DNA of 64,000 nucleotides from CAWBXL01 sp963837365 (GCA_963837365.1 CAWIMW010000002.1:434001-498000); one strand, 5' to 3'; positions 49,647-58,264 are shown, numbered from the stretch's first letter. Notes: generated from the letters alone by a model not told the origin. Translations and numbers: made by a program.

Positions 49647-50681
49647 ATGAAAGCATTGGTAAAGAGTCGCGCAGAAAAAGGTCTCTGGTTGGAAGAGGTT
49701 CCGGTTCCGGAGTATGGAATCAACGACGTTCTAGTTCGGGTCCTCAAGACCGGAATTTGCGGAACCGACCTCCATATTTACGAATGGGACGATTGGGCCA
49801 AGTCCGCCATCCACGTCCCCCTGGTGATCGGGCACGAATTTGTCGGTGAAATCGTTTCGGTGGGATCGAACGTCACTGATTTTCACCCCGGCGAACTGGT
49901 CAGCGGGGAAGGCCACGTGGTCTGCGGTCTTTGCCGTAACTGCCTTGCCGGACGCCGTCACCTCTGCGCCCAAACTCGCGGTGTCGGCGTAAATCGCGCG
50001 GGCGCGTTCACAGAGTACATCGTTCTGCCCATGAGCAATATCTGGCGGCATCACAGCGGGATTAACCTAGAAATAGCCGCCATCTTTGACCCCTTCGGCA
50101 ACGCCGTCCATACTGCTCTGTCGTTTCCAGTACTCGGCGAGGATGTCCTCATTACCGGAGCCGGATCGATCGGGATCATGGCTGCTGCCGTGGTGAAGCA
50201 CGCCGGAGCCCGTCATGTGGTAATCACTGACGTGAATCCTTACCGCCTGACTCTGGCAGAAAAAGTCGGGGTAACCATGGCGGTGAATCCCCAGAAAATG
50301 TCCTTGCCAGATGTTCAGAAGAAACTGGGAATGCACGAAGGCTTCGATGTCGGTTTGGAAATGTCCGGCTCTCCGGCCGCATTCCGCGAAATGCTGGCCA
50401 ACATGAGCCATGGAGCAAAAATCGCGATGTTGGGCATTCCTGCTACAGAGATGTCCATTGATTGGCATAAAGTGATCTTCAACATGTTTACGATCAAGGG
50501 CATTTACGGCCGGGAGATGTATGAGACCTGGTACAAAATGTCGGTGATGCTGGAATCCGGTCTCGATATATCCGGCGTCATTACTCACAGGTTCTCGTGG
50601 CGGGAGTACGAAAAAGGTTTCGACGCCATGCGTTCGGGGCAGTGTGGGAAAGTGATCCTTGACTGGTCGGATTTGAAATGA
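49647..50681 (+). CDS. tdh: L-threonine 3-dehydrogenase
   Basis: 344 residues from the ATG at 49647. Medium-chain zinc dehydrogenase: catalytic zinc ligands in KTGICGTDLHIYEWD and GHEFVGEIV, structural zinc cysteines in CGLCRNCLAGRRHLC, NAD fold ITGAGSIGIMAAAVVKHAGA. The DLHIYEWDDWA and MSNIWRHHSG stretches are typical of Tdh. Oxidises L-threonine to 2-amino-3-oxobutyrate; no kbl gene is adjacent. The 5' region (49460-49545) has alternative hairpins. Confidence 0.9.
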   Translation: MKALVKSRAEKGLWLEEVPVPEYGINDVLVRVLKTGICGTDLHIYEWDDWAKSAIHVPLVIGHEFVGEIVSVGSNVTDFHPGELVSGEGHVVCGLCRNCLAGRRHLCAQTRGVGVNRAGAFTEYIVLPMSNIWRHHSGINLEIAAIFDPFGNAVHTALSFPVLGEDVLITGAGSIGIMAAAVVKHAGARHVVITDVNPYRLTLAEKVGVTMAVNPQKMSLPDVQKKLGMHEGFDVGLEMSGSPAAFREMLANMSHGAKIAMLGIPATEMSIDWHKVIFNMFTIKGIYGREMYETWYKMSVMLESGLDISGVITHRFSWREYEKGFDAMRSGQCGKVILDWSDLK

Positions 50682-50695
50682 AATAACATCCGCAT

Positions 50696-50881
50696 ATGCC
50701 CGTTCCTTACGATCAGTCCAGAAACTTGCCTGCGGAGAAGAAGCTGAAACCGCCGATGTTGCCTTCGGCCGCCAACCCTTCGCGGTTCTGCCCCAATTGC
50801 TCTACCGAACTCAAGGACAATCGGTGCAAACTGAGCTGCCCGAAGTGCGGCTTTTATTTGAGTTGCTCTGATTTTTACTGA
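50696..50881 (+). CDS. Small zinc-ribbon protein
   Basis: 61 residues. A proline/lysine-rich N-terminal tail, then CPNCSTELKDNRCKLSCPKCGFYLSCSDFY: two CxxC knuckles plus additional cysteines, a rubredoxin-like zinc ribbon. Fifteen bp after tdh and before osmC. Family and function not known to me; such tiny ribbons often bind protein partners. Confidence 0.65.
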   Translation: MPVPYDQSRNLPAEKKLKPPMLPSAANPSRFCPNCSTELKDNRCKLSCPKCGFYLSCSDFY

Positions 50882-50953
50882 GGTGTGGCTGACACTTCGG
50901 CGCTTCTCCATCTACAATAGGGACTCTCACTTCAATCGAAACAGGAGATTTCC

Positions 50954-51379
50954 ATGCAACGCAAGGCAAGCGCAATTTGGAAGGGCGGACTGAAGGACGG
51001 CAAAGGCTCGGTGTCTTCAGCCAGCACGGTGTTGAACAATACCCCGTATTCTTTCAGCACCCGATTTGAAGATACACCCGGCACCAATCCGGAAGAGTTG
51101 ATCGCCGCCGCACATGCGGCCTGCTTCTCGATGGCGCTGTCAGCCCAGTTGGGCAACGAAAAACTTACTCCCTCAAGCATTGAGACCTCGGCCACGCTCA
51201 CTATGGAAAAACTTGATGCTGGGTGGACGATCACCGCGGTCCATCTCGATGTAGTGGGCAAGGTCCCCGGAGCCGACGAGGCGACATTCCAAAAGCTGGC
51301 AGGCAATGCCAAAGCCGGCTGCCCGGTTTCGAAGGTGCTCAACGCTACCATTACCATGAACGCCAAGTTGGAAGGCTAA
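50954..51379 (+). CDS. osmC: Peroxiredoxin OsmC
   Basis: 141 residues. RKASAIWKGGLKDGKGSVSSASTVLNNTPYSFSTRFED at the start and the two redox cysteines in AAHAACFSMALSAQLG and AGCPVSKVLNATI mark classical OsmC. Reduces organic hydroperoxides; often induced by osmotic stress or stationary phase. AGGAG about 8 nt before the ATG. A strong terminator follows 12 nt after the stop codon. Confidence 0.92.
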   Translation: MQRKASAIWKGGLKDGKGSVSSASTVLNNTPYSFSTRFEDTPGTNPEELIAAAHAACFSMALSAQLGNEKLTPSSIETSATLTMEKLDAGWTITAVHLDVVGKVPGADEATFQKLAGNAKAGCPVSKVLNATITMNAKLEG

Positions 51380-51391
51380 CGCGAGACCATG

Positions 51392-51417
51392 GGGACAGCC
51401 GCCCGGCTGTCCCTTTT
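51392..51417 (+). terminator. Rho-independent terminator of osmC
   Basis: GGGACAGCC-GCCC-GGCTGTCCC, a perfect 9-bp stem, followed by TTTT. It touches the stop codon of the convergent gene at 51416. Confidence 0.88.
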
Positions 51418-52807
51418 ATGTCGCAGCAACCTCTTCAGCAACGGGCATTCCCGCTTCTTCCCAGGCGTCGAAACCCCCGCTGACATTCATCACATGCTGA
51501 AGACCGGCGCGCTGAAGCAGGCTGCACGCGATCATGCTGCGATATCCACTCTTGCAGTGGACTGCCAGCGGGACACTGGGATCAAGTTCAGGAGTTGAGA
51601 CGCGGAAGTTATCAAGGGGCCACCATGCTGCATCATTGATATGGCCGGCTTGCCATTCGGGTTCACGACGTACATCGAGTACTTGCATTCCTCCCGACCG
51701 CAGCCTCGCTTGCAGGTCTTGCACGGTGATTTCGGGCAACAGCGCCAGCCGAAACCCGGCGCTCTTCCAGCCCTCTACGCCATCTTTCAGATATCCACGT
51801 TCACCTTCGAGCCCAATCCGTGCCAGGCGCATGCGCGCCTCCTCAAGTTGCTCGGTTGACTCCGCAATCAGCACGGGCCTTGCCCCCAAGCCCAGGATCG
51901 CGCCCGCCCATGATGCAAACTGTCCGGATAGCGCAATATTGATGGAACCAGGGACATGTCCGGCAGCGAATTGCTCGCCGGGACGAACATCCAGCACCGC
52001 GACTCCTTCTTCCAAAAGCGATTTCAGTTCCTGCGGAGAAACGGCCTGTAACTCGGGGAGTTTTCCAAGCGCTGGCGCGCCCTCGCGGTTGATTTCGGCG
52101 TCCTGGGCAAAATATTCAGGCCGCGCCGGTAGATTGGCGGTCAACTGGCGGACGAATTCATCTCGGCTCTTGATTTGCAGCGCATAGTTGGTCAGCCGCT
52201 CGGTGCCGATGGTGGAGGAGCGCTCGGCACGCATGTTGCGCCCACAAAGCGAACCGGCCCCGTGCGCCGGATAAACCAAAACGTTGTCCGGGAGCTTTAG
52301 CAGTTTGTTGTGCAGGCTATCGTAGAGCATGCCTGCCAATTGCTGTGCGGTGTGAGTCCTGGACAAATCGGGACGGCCCACGTCTCCCAGGAACAGCGTG
52401 TCCCCCGTTAAGACAGACCAGGGATCGGAAGAAGATTTCTCCTCATCGTAGATCACCAGGCAAATACTCTCCGGCGTGTGCCCTGGAGTCTCAATACCGC
52501 GCACCAGAATTTTCCCCACGCGAAGTTCGAATCCATCTTGGATGGATACATGAGGAAAGTACGCTCCTGCCTGTGCTCCGATGTAAATAGTAGCGCCGGT
52601 GCGTTCGGCCATTTCTTTGTGGCCAGAGACAAAATCAGCATGCAGGTGAGTTTCAAAAACGTGGCGGATCTTCAAGCCATGCTCTTCCGCGGCGTTCAGG
52701 TAAAGTTCCACGTCCCGCTGCGGGTCCACGACTATCGCTTCGCCCTGCGATCCCAGCATGTAGGAGGCATGCGCCAGACAGCCCAGAAAGAATTGCTCAA
52801 AGTACAT
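51416..52807 (-). CDS. Persulfide-dioxygenase-like MBL-fold protein with two rhodanese domains
   Basis: 463 residues from the ATG at 52807. Metallo-beta-lactamase domain (1-245) with THLHADFVSGH (His54, His56, Asp58, His63), ETPGHTPESICL and LVYPAHGAGSLCG, matching ETHE1-type persulfide dioxygenases. Rhodanese domain 1 (about 265-355) has AES where the catalytic cysteine should be, so it is inactive. Domain 2 (about 370-460) has HCKSGYRS with the active cysteine. Oxidises glutathione persulfide and transfers sulfur; part of sulfide detoxification. Converges on osmC. Confidence 0.9.
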   Translation of the reverse strand: MYFEQFFLGCLAHASYMLGSQGEAIVVDPQRDVELYLNAAEEHGLKIRHVFETHLHADFVSGHKEMAERTGATIYIGAQAGAYFPHVSIQDGFELRVGKILVRGIETPGHTPESICLVIYDEEKSSSDPWSVLTGDTLFLGDVGRPDLSRTHTAQQLAGMLYDSLHNKLLKLPDNVLVYPAHGAGSLCGRNMRAERSSTIGTERLTNYALQIKSRDEFVRQLTANLPARPEYFAQDAEINREGAPALGKLPELQAVSPQELKSLLEEGVAVLDVRPGEQFAAGHVPGSINIALSGQFASWAGAILGLGARPVLIAESTEQLEEARMRLARIGLEGERGYLKDGVEGWKSAGFRLALLPEITVQDLQARLRSGGMQVLDVRREPEWQAGHINDAAWWPLDNFRVSTPELDPSVPLAVHCKSGYRSMIACSLLQRAGLQHVMNVSGGFDAWEEAGMPVAEEVAAT

Positions 52808-52951
52808 GATCCCCACCCCGTGGTCAGCAATTTTACGCCGGATCGCAGTTAATCTCCTCCGGTTTGAAGCAATCGTCTCTCCACGATAGAATAGCTGGGC
52901 AGTCCTTCCTGCACGGCGAGCCTGCGGGCTCGCCTCACTTATGTATTTATT

Positions 52952-53038
52952 GCCATCGTGGCGGAATTGGCAGACGCGCATGGTTCAGGTCCATGTACCC
53001 GCAAGGGTGTGGGGGTTCGAGTCCCTTCGATGGCACCA
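52952..53038 (+). tRNA. tRNA-Leu (anticodon CAG)
   Basis: Acceptor GCCATCG pairs with CGATGGC; CCA is encoded. The anticodon arm CATGG-TTCAGGT-CCATG gives CAG. Class II variable arm, T arm GGGTTCGAGTCCC. 87 nt. Its last 25 nt are repeated at 53153-53177. Confidence 0.95.
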
Positions 53039-53152
53039 ACTTGGGAGGTCCTTCGCAAAAGCTCAGGATTTCGTCCTTCGGCAGGCTCAGGACAGGCTCT
53101 GCGGACTCCCAGCCTCGCGGACGCTCGGCTTCACGCCCGCAAAACAGCTCAA

Positions 53153-53177
53153 GTTCGAGTCCCTTCGATGGCACCAA
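53153..53177 (+). repeat. Second copy of the tRNA-Leu 3' end
   Basis: GTTCGAGTCCCTTCGATGGC and ACCAA repeat exactly the T-arm/acceptor/CCA end at 53015-53039, 138 bp downstream. The 113 bp between hold fragments of dispersed repeats. Such duplications of a tRNA 3' end are the usual footprint of integrase att sites. Confidence 0.7.
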
Positions 53178-53256
53178 GCATGGGGCCGCTAGCCCCTCAT
53201 CTCTCGTAGTCCGTACCCGTATAATTGAGCGATTGTGGCTTAACCCCTGAGGAATT

Positions 53257-54063
53257 ATGCCCTCCAAGCTTGCCGACATTGTCGCCGCTACCCGCCGCCG
53301 GGTGACCGAATCCCGCAGGACAGCGGACTTGCGTCAGTTGGAAAAGCAGGCGCAGGAGCATGCTCCACGCGGCTTTCGACGGGCCTTGGAGTCGAGGGGA
53401 CGCAGCGGCATCGGCATTATCGCTGAGCTAAAGAAGGCCTCGCCATCGCGGGGCTTGATTCGTCCCAACTTTGATCCTGGCGTGCTCGCGCCGGAATTGG
53501 AAGCCGCCGGCGCGACCGCGCTTTCGGTTCTGACCGATGAAGAATTCTTTCAGGGCTCGCTGCAAAACCTGAGGATCGCATCCACCGCCACGAAACTCCC
53601 CTGTCTACGCAAGGACTTCATGGTGGATGAATTCCAACTGCTGGAAGCTCGCGCGAATTGCGCCGATGCAATTCTGCTGATCGTAGCTGCGCTGTCACAA
53701 GCCGAACTGGTGGGACTGTCCATACAGTCACGGGAGTATGAACTAGATGTGCTTTGCGAAGTACATGATGAAGAAGAGTTGGATCGCGCGATCAACGCAG
53801 GCTGCAACCTAATCGGAGTCAATAGCCGCGACCTGCACACCTTTCAGGTGGATTTGAACACTGCGTTGCGCCTGGCCGAGCAAATGCCAAAAAACATCGT
53901 CAGCGTAGCCGAGAGCGGCATCCATACAGGGGCGGACATCGCAAAACTAAAAGCAGCCGGATATGCGGCGTTCCTGATTGGCGAGTCGCTGATGAAAGCC
54001 GAATTGCCCGGAAATGCGCTGCGGACGTTGATGGCAGAAGCATCCCCGGCAGGTGTCCACTGA
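53257..54063 (+). CDS. trpC: Indole-3-glycerol-phosphate synthase
   Basis: 268 residues, TIM barrel. Motifs IIAELKKASPSRGLI (catalytic Lys), LTDEEFFQGSLQNL, PCLRKDFMVDEFQLLEAR (catalytic Lys), LIGVNSRDL and VAESGIHTGADI. Converts CdRP to indole-3-glycerol phosphate in tryptophan synthesis. First gene of the aromatic block, starting 80 bp after the tRNA-end repeat. Confidence 0.94.
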   Translation: MPSKLADIVAATRRRVTESRRTADLRQLEKQAQEHAPRGFRRALESRGRSGIGIIAELKKASPSRGLIRPNFDPGVLAPELEAAGATALSVLTDEEFFQGSLQNLRIASTATKLPCLRKDFMVDEFQLLEARANCADAILLIVAALSQAELVGLSIQSREYELDVLCEVHDEEELDRAINAGCNLIGVNSRDLHTFQVDLNTALRLAEQMPKNIVSVAESGIHTGADIAKLKAAGYAAFLIGESLMKAELPGNALRTLMAEASPAGVH

Positions 54064-54109
54064 GAACCGGGAACTAATATCCGAGAACTGATCTTCGAGC
54101 CGATTGCCA

Positions 54110-54778
54110 ATGACCTGGATCAAGATATGCGGCATCACGAACCTGCAAGACGCGCAAGCGGCCGCCGACGCCGGAGCCGACGCGGTTGGGTTTGTGTTCT
54201 ATGAAAAAAGTCCGCGTTACATTGACGCGGACTCGGTCCGCAGCATTGTCGCCAAACTGCCCGCAAAGCTGGAAAAAGTAGGGGTGTTTGTACACGCCGC
54301 GAATGCAGGCATGGAGAAAATTGCCCAGCAAGCCGGCCTGACCGGGGTACAGGTCCACGCCGATCCAACCCTGCAAGGGCAACCGCCCGAGCCCAGGCTT
54401 CCGCCGCATTTCAAAAGATACTTGGCGCTGCCGGGAAGATTATTTTATGGCGAAAAAGGCGCCACCACAAAATGGTTCATGCCCCGCGGCAGGCGGATTG
54501 ACGCCATCTTTCTGGATTCCGGCACAGAGCGCCAGCCCGGCGGTACCGGTGAGGTTTTTGATTGGCAGAAAGCGGTCGCGATGGTCGGCTTGATCGGCAG
54601 GATTGTGCCCATCGTCGTGGCGGGCGGCTTGAATCCCGGCAATGTGACCGATGCCATACGCATACTTCATCCCTGGGGGGTTGACGTGTCATCGGGAGTG
54701 GAAGCGTCGCCCGGCAAAAAGGATCCAGAGAAAATCCGCGCGTTTATACAGTCGGCGCGCAATCCCGAGAAGAATTGA
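54110..54778 (+). CDS. trpF: Phosphoribosylanthranilate isomerase
   Basis: 222 residues from the ATG at 54110; a TTG two codons upstream is also possible. WIKICGITN (active Cys), DAVGFVFYEKSPRYI, VVAGGLNPGNV and GVDVSSGVEASPGKKD are the family motifs. The insertion around residues 85-145 (PEPRLPPHFKRYLALPGRLFYGEKG) is longer than average. The 46-bp gap from trpC holds a short stutter repeat (GAGAACCGGGAACT... CCGAGAACTG) related to the one before scoB. Confidence 0.9.
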   Translation: MTWIKICGITNLQDAQAAADAGADAVGFVFYEKSPRYIDADSVRSIVAKLPAKLEKVGVFVHAANAGMEKIAQQAGLTGVQVHADPTLQGQPPEPRLPPHFKRYLALPGRLFYGEKGATTKWFMPRGRRIDAIFLDSGTERQPGGTGEVFDWQKAVAMVGLIGRIVPIVVAGGLNPGNVTDAIRILHPWGVDVSSGVEASPGKKDPEKIRAFIQSARNPEKN

Positions 54779-54780
54779 TT

Positions 54781-55993
54781 ATGGCAACGGCAGCGATAAC
54801 CAGAAAGAAAGATGGATTTGTTCCCGGCCGCTTCGGGCCTTATGGCGGACGCTACGTCCCCGAAACCTTGATGGCAGCACTTGAGGAACTGGAGCGCGAA
54901 TACGAGAAGGCCAAGCGCGATCCAAAATTCAAGCGGCGTCTTGAGGAACTGCTGCGTACCTATGCCGGACGCCCGACTCCGTTGTTTTTTGCCAAGCGCC
55001 TGACGCAAAAACTTGGCGGGGCGAAAATCTATCTCAAGCGCGAAGACCTGCTCCACACCGGCGCGCACAAAATCAATAACTGCATTGGACAGGGGCTGCT
55101 GGTTGAGCGCATGGGCAAGCACCGCGTGATCGCGGAAACCGGCGCGGGGCAACACGGAGTGGCCACCGCTACAGTTTGCGCTCTGCTCGGCTTCGAGTGC
55201 GTGGTCTACATGGGCACCGAGGACATGCGCCGCCAGGAGCTAAACGTCTTCCGCATGCGCCTGCTGGGAGCGGAAGTCCGCGGCGTCGATTCCGGTTCAC
55301 GCACACTGAAAGATGCCATCAACGAAGCCATGCGCGACTGGGTGACCAACGTCCGCACCACGCACTACCTGCTCGGCAGCGTGTTGGGCGCGCATCCCTA
55401 TCCCACCATGGTTCGTGATTTTCACAAAGTGATCGGACGCGAAGCCCGTGCGCAGATTCTCAAAGCCGAAGGCAAGCTGCCGTCTGCGATCGTCGCCTGC
55501 GTGGGAGGCGGCTCGAATGCCATCGGCGTTTTCCACGAATTCATCAAAGACAAGAAAGTTGCGCCTGATCGGAGTCGAAGCCGGCGGCCGCGGCAAAAAG
55601 CTCGGCGATCACGCGGCCCGCTTCAGCGGCGGCCTGCCGGGAGTTCTACAGGGAACTTACTCTTACGTGTTGCAGGATGCCGCCGGGCAAATTGCCCTGA
55701 CTCACTCGGTGTCGGCCGGGCTGGATTATCCATCGATCGGCCCGGAACATGCTTGGCTCAAAGATCAGGGCCGGGCGGAGTACGTTTCCGCATCGGACGC
55801 GGAGGCGTTGGAGGCAACTACTACGTTGGCGCGTACGGAAGGGATCATTCCGGCACTTGAGTCTGCCCATGCTGTAGCTGAAGCCATGAAGCGCGCGCCG
55901 AAGATGAAGAAGTCGGAGATCATGATTGTGAATATCTCCGGACGCGGGGATAAGGATATTGGGATTATGCGGGAGAATCTGAAACTTGACTAA
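54781..55993 (+). pseudogene. trpB: Tryptophan synthase beta chain, one-base frameshift
   Basis: From ATG 54781, just after the trpF stop codon. The first frame has RFGPYGGRYVPETLM, the PLP lysine motif KREDLLHTGAHKINN and ETGAGQHGVATA, and is open to 55860 in the wrong phase after about 55560. The correct continuation, RLIGVEAGGRGKKLGDHAARF to IMIVNISGRGDKDIG, lies in the next frame to 55993. Removing one G at 55561 (AAAGTT-G-CGCCTG) restores 403 residues, a normal length. Everything else is conserved, so the lesion is very recent or a sequence error. Confidence 0.88.
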
Positions 55994-56050
55994 TGGGAGC
56001 ATGGACAGCGATGCGTTAAACCGGTTTCACAAGTTCTCGGAGGATTGCAA

Positions 56051-56475
56051 ATGCGTAGGCGATCAAAAGCTCAAGATGCACTTGTCGGAATCCTGGTTCT
56101 CTTCGCTTTGTTCGCTTGGGCATCTCTCGGATCGTTGATTCGGTAGGTGGTGCGATCCTTATATTGGGATGCATCAGCGCGGTTGGTTTGATTGTCTGGT
56201 TGATGTCTGCCAAACGACAGGCGTGAATCAAATATCTAACGAGCAAATACGGTGACACACGAATTGTTGAGCTAATTCTTCGCTGTAGCTCCTGGGAGGG
56301 ACAAACAGCAGAACAGTTGTTGGATTCCTTCGGTCCTCCGCATGGGATCGACAGGAAAAACCTAAGCACCAGGAAGAGAGAGGTCTGGAAATACAATCAC
56401 CGCGGGGCGAACCGGTACGGTCTGCGAATAACCTTGGACGATGGCGTCGTAACCGAATGGGACCACGAACAGTGA
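56051..56475 (+). pseudogene. Degraded two-helix membrane protein
   Basis: Good GGAGG 7 nt before the ATG at 56051. Frame 1 gives MRRRSKAQDALVGILVLF then ALFAWASLGSLIR and stops at TAG 56144. The next frame continues VDSVGGAILILGCISAVG, a second helix, and AKRQA, then TGA at 56224, then KYLTSKYGDTRIVELIL, QTAEQLLDSFGPPHGID and LRITLDDGVVTEWDHEQ to TGA 56473. One frameshift and one nonsense codon break what looks like a single protein of about 140 residues with a KYGD...EQLxDSxGxP...WKY cytoplasmic domain. The family name is unknown to me. Confidence 0.65.
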
Positions 56476-56479
56476 GCCA

Positions 56480-56660
56480 GCAGGCGTAATTCGGGCCGAC
56501 CAAATTTCTGCCCGCGCCGCTCCCCTACTTTCTTGAATTGCAACGAAGGGTGCTGCGGATTCTCTTTCATGAGTGCGAACTGTTTGTCGGCGCGGGTGCG
56601 TATTTGCTGCGGGAGGGAGACATACAGCGTCCAGAAATCGGTTGAGGCATGGTGCTGCAT
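56480..56660 (-). pseudogene. RelE/ParE-superfamily toxin remnant
   Basis: MQHHASTDFWTLYVSLPQQ and RTRADKQFALMKENPQHPS then LQFKKVGE match the start of RelE/ParE-like toxins. After GERRGQ the expected strand continues in another frame as EIWSARIT (compare xWSVRVG). The C terminus is then lost where the gene meets the 3' end of the degraded membrane gene. The start codon lies 3-6 nt after the antitoxin stop codon, the usual toxin-antitoxin layout. Likely non-functional. Confidence 0.6.
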
Positions 56661-56666
56661 CACGCG

Positions 56667-56873
56667 TTAAAGCGGCCTAATGCGACCGTTCTTTTCATCA
56701 TCCAAAGCGCGGTCAATGGCTGCGTCGAGGCGTCCCGTCGCGAGATCGGATTGAAGGCGAACGTCAATCGGCTGCGGATAGCGTTGGTCCAGCCACAGGT
56801 ACAATTCCTCCACCTCTCGCGGAGTAAGCGTTTCGATAGCGCGTTCGATCTCCTTGACAGTATCAGGGGCCAT
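56667..56873 (-). CDS. Antitoxin-like small protein
   Basis: 68 residues. DTVKEIERAIETLTPREVEELYLWLDQRYPQ (helical N-terminal part) and DLATGRLDAAIDRALDDEKNGRIRPL, whose tail is typical of antitoxins that wrap a RelE/ParE-type toxin. AAAGGTG lies about 6 nt before the ATG. The partner toxin gene immediately downstream is broken, so this is an orphaned antitoxin. Confidence 0.65.
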   Translation of the reverse strand: MAPDTVKEIERAIETLTPREVEELYLWLDQRYPQPIDVRLQSDLATGRLDAAIDRALDDEKNGRIRPL

Positions 56874-56991
56874 CAGTCACCTTTATTGATCAATTGTCAT
56901 TCTAACAAGATGAGCAGGCAACGGGCAGCAAGTCTATATCATAAAGAGGCCTTACTTTTGTAATCTGGCTCCTGCAATCTACAATCCCGCC

Positions 56992-57759
56992 ATGCCCTTG
57001 CACTTCGAAAGCAAACCCGCCCTGGTCGCCTACGTCACCTGCGGCGACCCCGACCTCGCCACCACCCGCGAAATCATCCTCGCGGCGATCAAAGCGGGTG
57101 CCAGCACCATCGAGCTCGGCGTCCCTTTCAGCGACCCCGTCGCCGACGGCCCTGTCATCCAGCGTGCCAGCGAGCGAGCACTCAAGCACAACACCTCGCT
57201 CGAACAGGTACTGAAGCTCGCCGCGGAAATCCGTGAGCACTCGCAATCCGTGGGACTGATTGTCTTCACCTACCTGAACCCCATTCTGCGCATGGGACTG
57301 GAGAAATTCTGCAAGGTCGCGCGGCTGGCGGGTGCCGATGGTGTGCTGGTCACCGACCTTCCAGTCGAGGAGTCAGCCGAATACATCCGCGCTGCCAAAA
57401 GTCACGATCTGGCAACCGTATTTCTGGCCGCCCCCACCAGTCCCGATGCGAGGCTTAAGCAAATCACTCAGGCTTCAACCGGGTTCGTCTATGCCGTTTC
57501 CCGCACCGGCATCACCGGGACGCGCAAACAAACGTCTTCTGACGCCCAGGACCTGGTTCGCCGCATCCGCAAATTCACCAAGAAGCCAATTGCCGTGGGC
57601 TTTGGCATCTCCACTCCGGAGCAGTTTCAGGCTGTCGGCCGGTACGCCGAGGCCGCCGCCATCGGCAGCGCCATCGTGGAAATCATTGAACGGAATCCGG
57701 GCAAAGAAGCCGCATCTGTGGCACAATTTGTAAGGCAGCTATTGGCCGTTGGTCGGTAG
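56992..57759 (+). CDS. trpA: Tryptophan synthase alpha chain
   Basis: 255 residues, TIM barrel. STIELGVPFSDPVADGPVIQRASERAL holds catalytic Glu and Asp; FTYLNPILRMG, GVLVTDLPVEES and FVYAVSRTGITGTR are family motifs. Splits indole-3-glycerol phosphate and channels indole to TrpB. Separated from trpB by about 1 kb of degraded genes, though the two are normally adjacent. The last codons (LAVGR) and the stop codon are supplied by a GTTGGTCG stutter repeat that begins inside the gene end. Confidence 0.93.
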   Translation: MPLHFESKPALVAYVTCGDPDLATTREIILAAIKAGASTIELGVPFSDPVADGPVIQRASERALKHNTSLEQVLKLAAEIREHSQSVGLIVFTYLNPILRMGLEKFCKVARLAGADGVLVTDLPVEESAEYIRAAKSHDLATVFLAAPTSPDARLKQITQASTGFVYAVSRTGITGTRKQTSSDAQDLVRRIRKFTKKPIAVGFGISTPEQFQAVGRYAEAAAIGSAIVEIIERNPGKEAASVAQFVRQLLAVGR

Positions 57760-57868
57760 TCGTTGGCCTTTCATCGCGATCGCCGCAAAGCTGCTTCTCC
57801 AAACAATCTGTGATTATGCAGGTCTGGTCTTGCGGCCAAAGACCAACGACCAAAAGCGAACGACTGAT
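57742..57868. repeat. Stuttering inverted repeat of GTTGGTCGTTGG words, copy 1
   Basis: Left ATTGGCCGTTGGTCGGTAG then TCGTTGGCCTTT; right GGCCAAAGACCAACGACC then AAAAGCGAACGACTGATT. The arms are imperfect inverse complements around 60 bp of unrelated sequence. The left arm encodes the C terminus of TrpA; the right arm ends at the chorismate mutase start codon. Confidence 0.7.
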
Positions 57869-57869
57869 T

Positions 57870-58196
57870 ATGGATATCGCCGACTGGCGCAAGAAAATTG
57901 ACGAGCTTGACCGCAAGCTGGTGGAACTGCTGAGCGAGCGGGCGCAGGCCGCGCATGAGATAGGCAAACTGAAGAAGGATGCCACCATGCCCATCTATGA
58001 GCCCGACCGCGAACGCAGCGTGTTCGAGAATGTGCAACGGGTGAATAAAGGCCCATTGCCCAGTCGCGAACTGTTGCGGATTTATGAGCGTGTAATGGAC
58101 GTGATGCGCCAGATTCAGAAAGAAGAGATCGCCCCGCAGATGCCGGTCGAGGGTGACCGCGGAGTTACAGAATTGGACAATGACGTAAACGACTAA
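57870..58196 (+). CDS. Chorismate mutase (AroQ type)
   Basis: 108 residues from the ATG at 57870. DIADWRKKIDELDRKLVELLSERAQAAHEIGKLKK is the AroQ helix 1 pattern with the catalytic Arg and Lys; YEPDRERSVFENVQR and IYERVMDVMRQIQKEE follow. Converts chorismate to prephenate for phenylalanine and tyrosine. No Shine-Dalgarno is visible because the repeat runs up to the start codon. Located before aroF and tyrA in the same direction. Confidence 0.9.
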   Translation: MDIADWRKKIDELDRKLVELLSERAQAAHEIGKLKKDATMPIYEPDRERSVFENVQRVNKGPLPSRELLRIYERVMDVMRQIQKEEIAPQMPVEGDRGVTELDNDVND

Positions 58197-58256
58197 AAGG
58201 AGGTCGTTGGTCTTGGGTCGTCGGGAGTTGGCCAACGACGAACGACCAACGACTAA
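58196..58256 (+). repeat. GTTGGTCGTTGG stutter repeat, copy 2, forming a hairpin between Shine-Dalgarno and aroF start
   Basis: AAAGGAGG (58197-58203 region) is followed directly by GTCGTTGGTC (58203-58212), which pairs with GACCAACGAC (58244-58253). Inner segments TCGTC/GACGA and GTTGGCCAAC can pair too. The aroF ATG (58265) lies 11 nt after the hairpin and has no other Shine-Dalgarno sequence. Confidence 0.65.
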
Positions 58257-58264
58257 AGACTCTT

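Noticed and set aside
56016..56396. 126-codon minus-strand frame across the degraded membrane gene
   Set aside because: The plus strand has a clear ribosome site and protein-like signal across two frames; the minus frame is its shadow.
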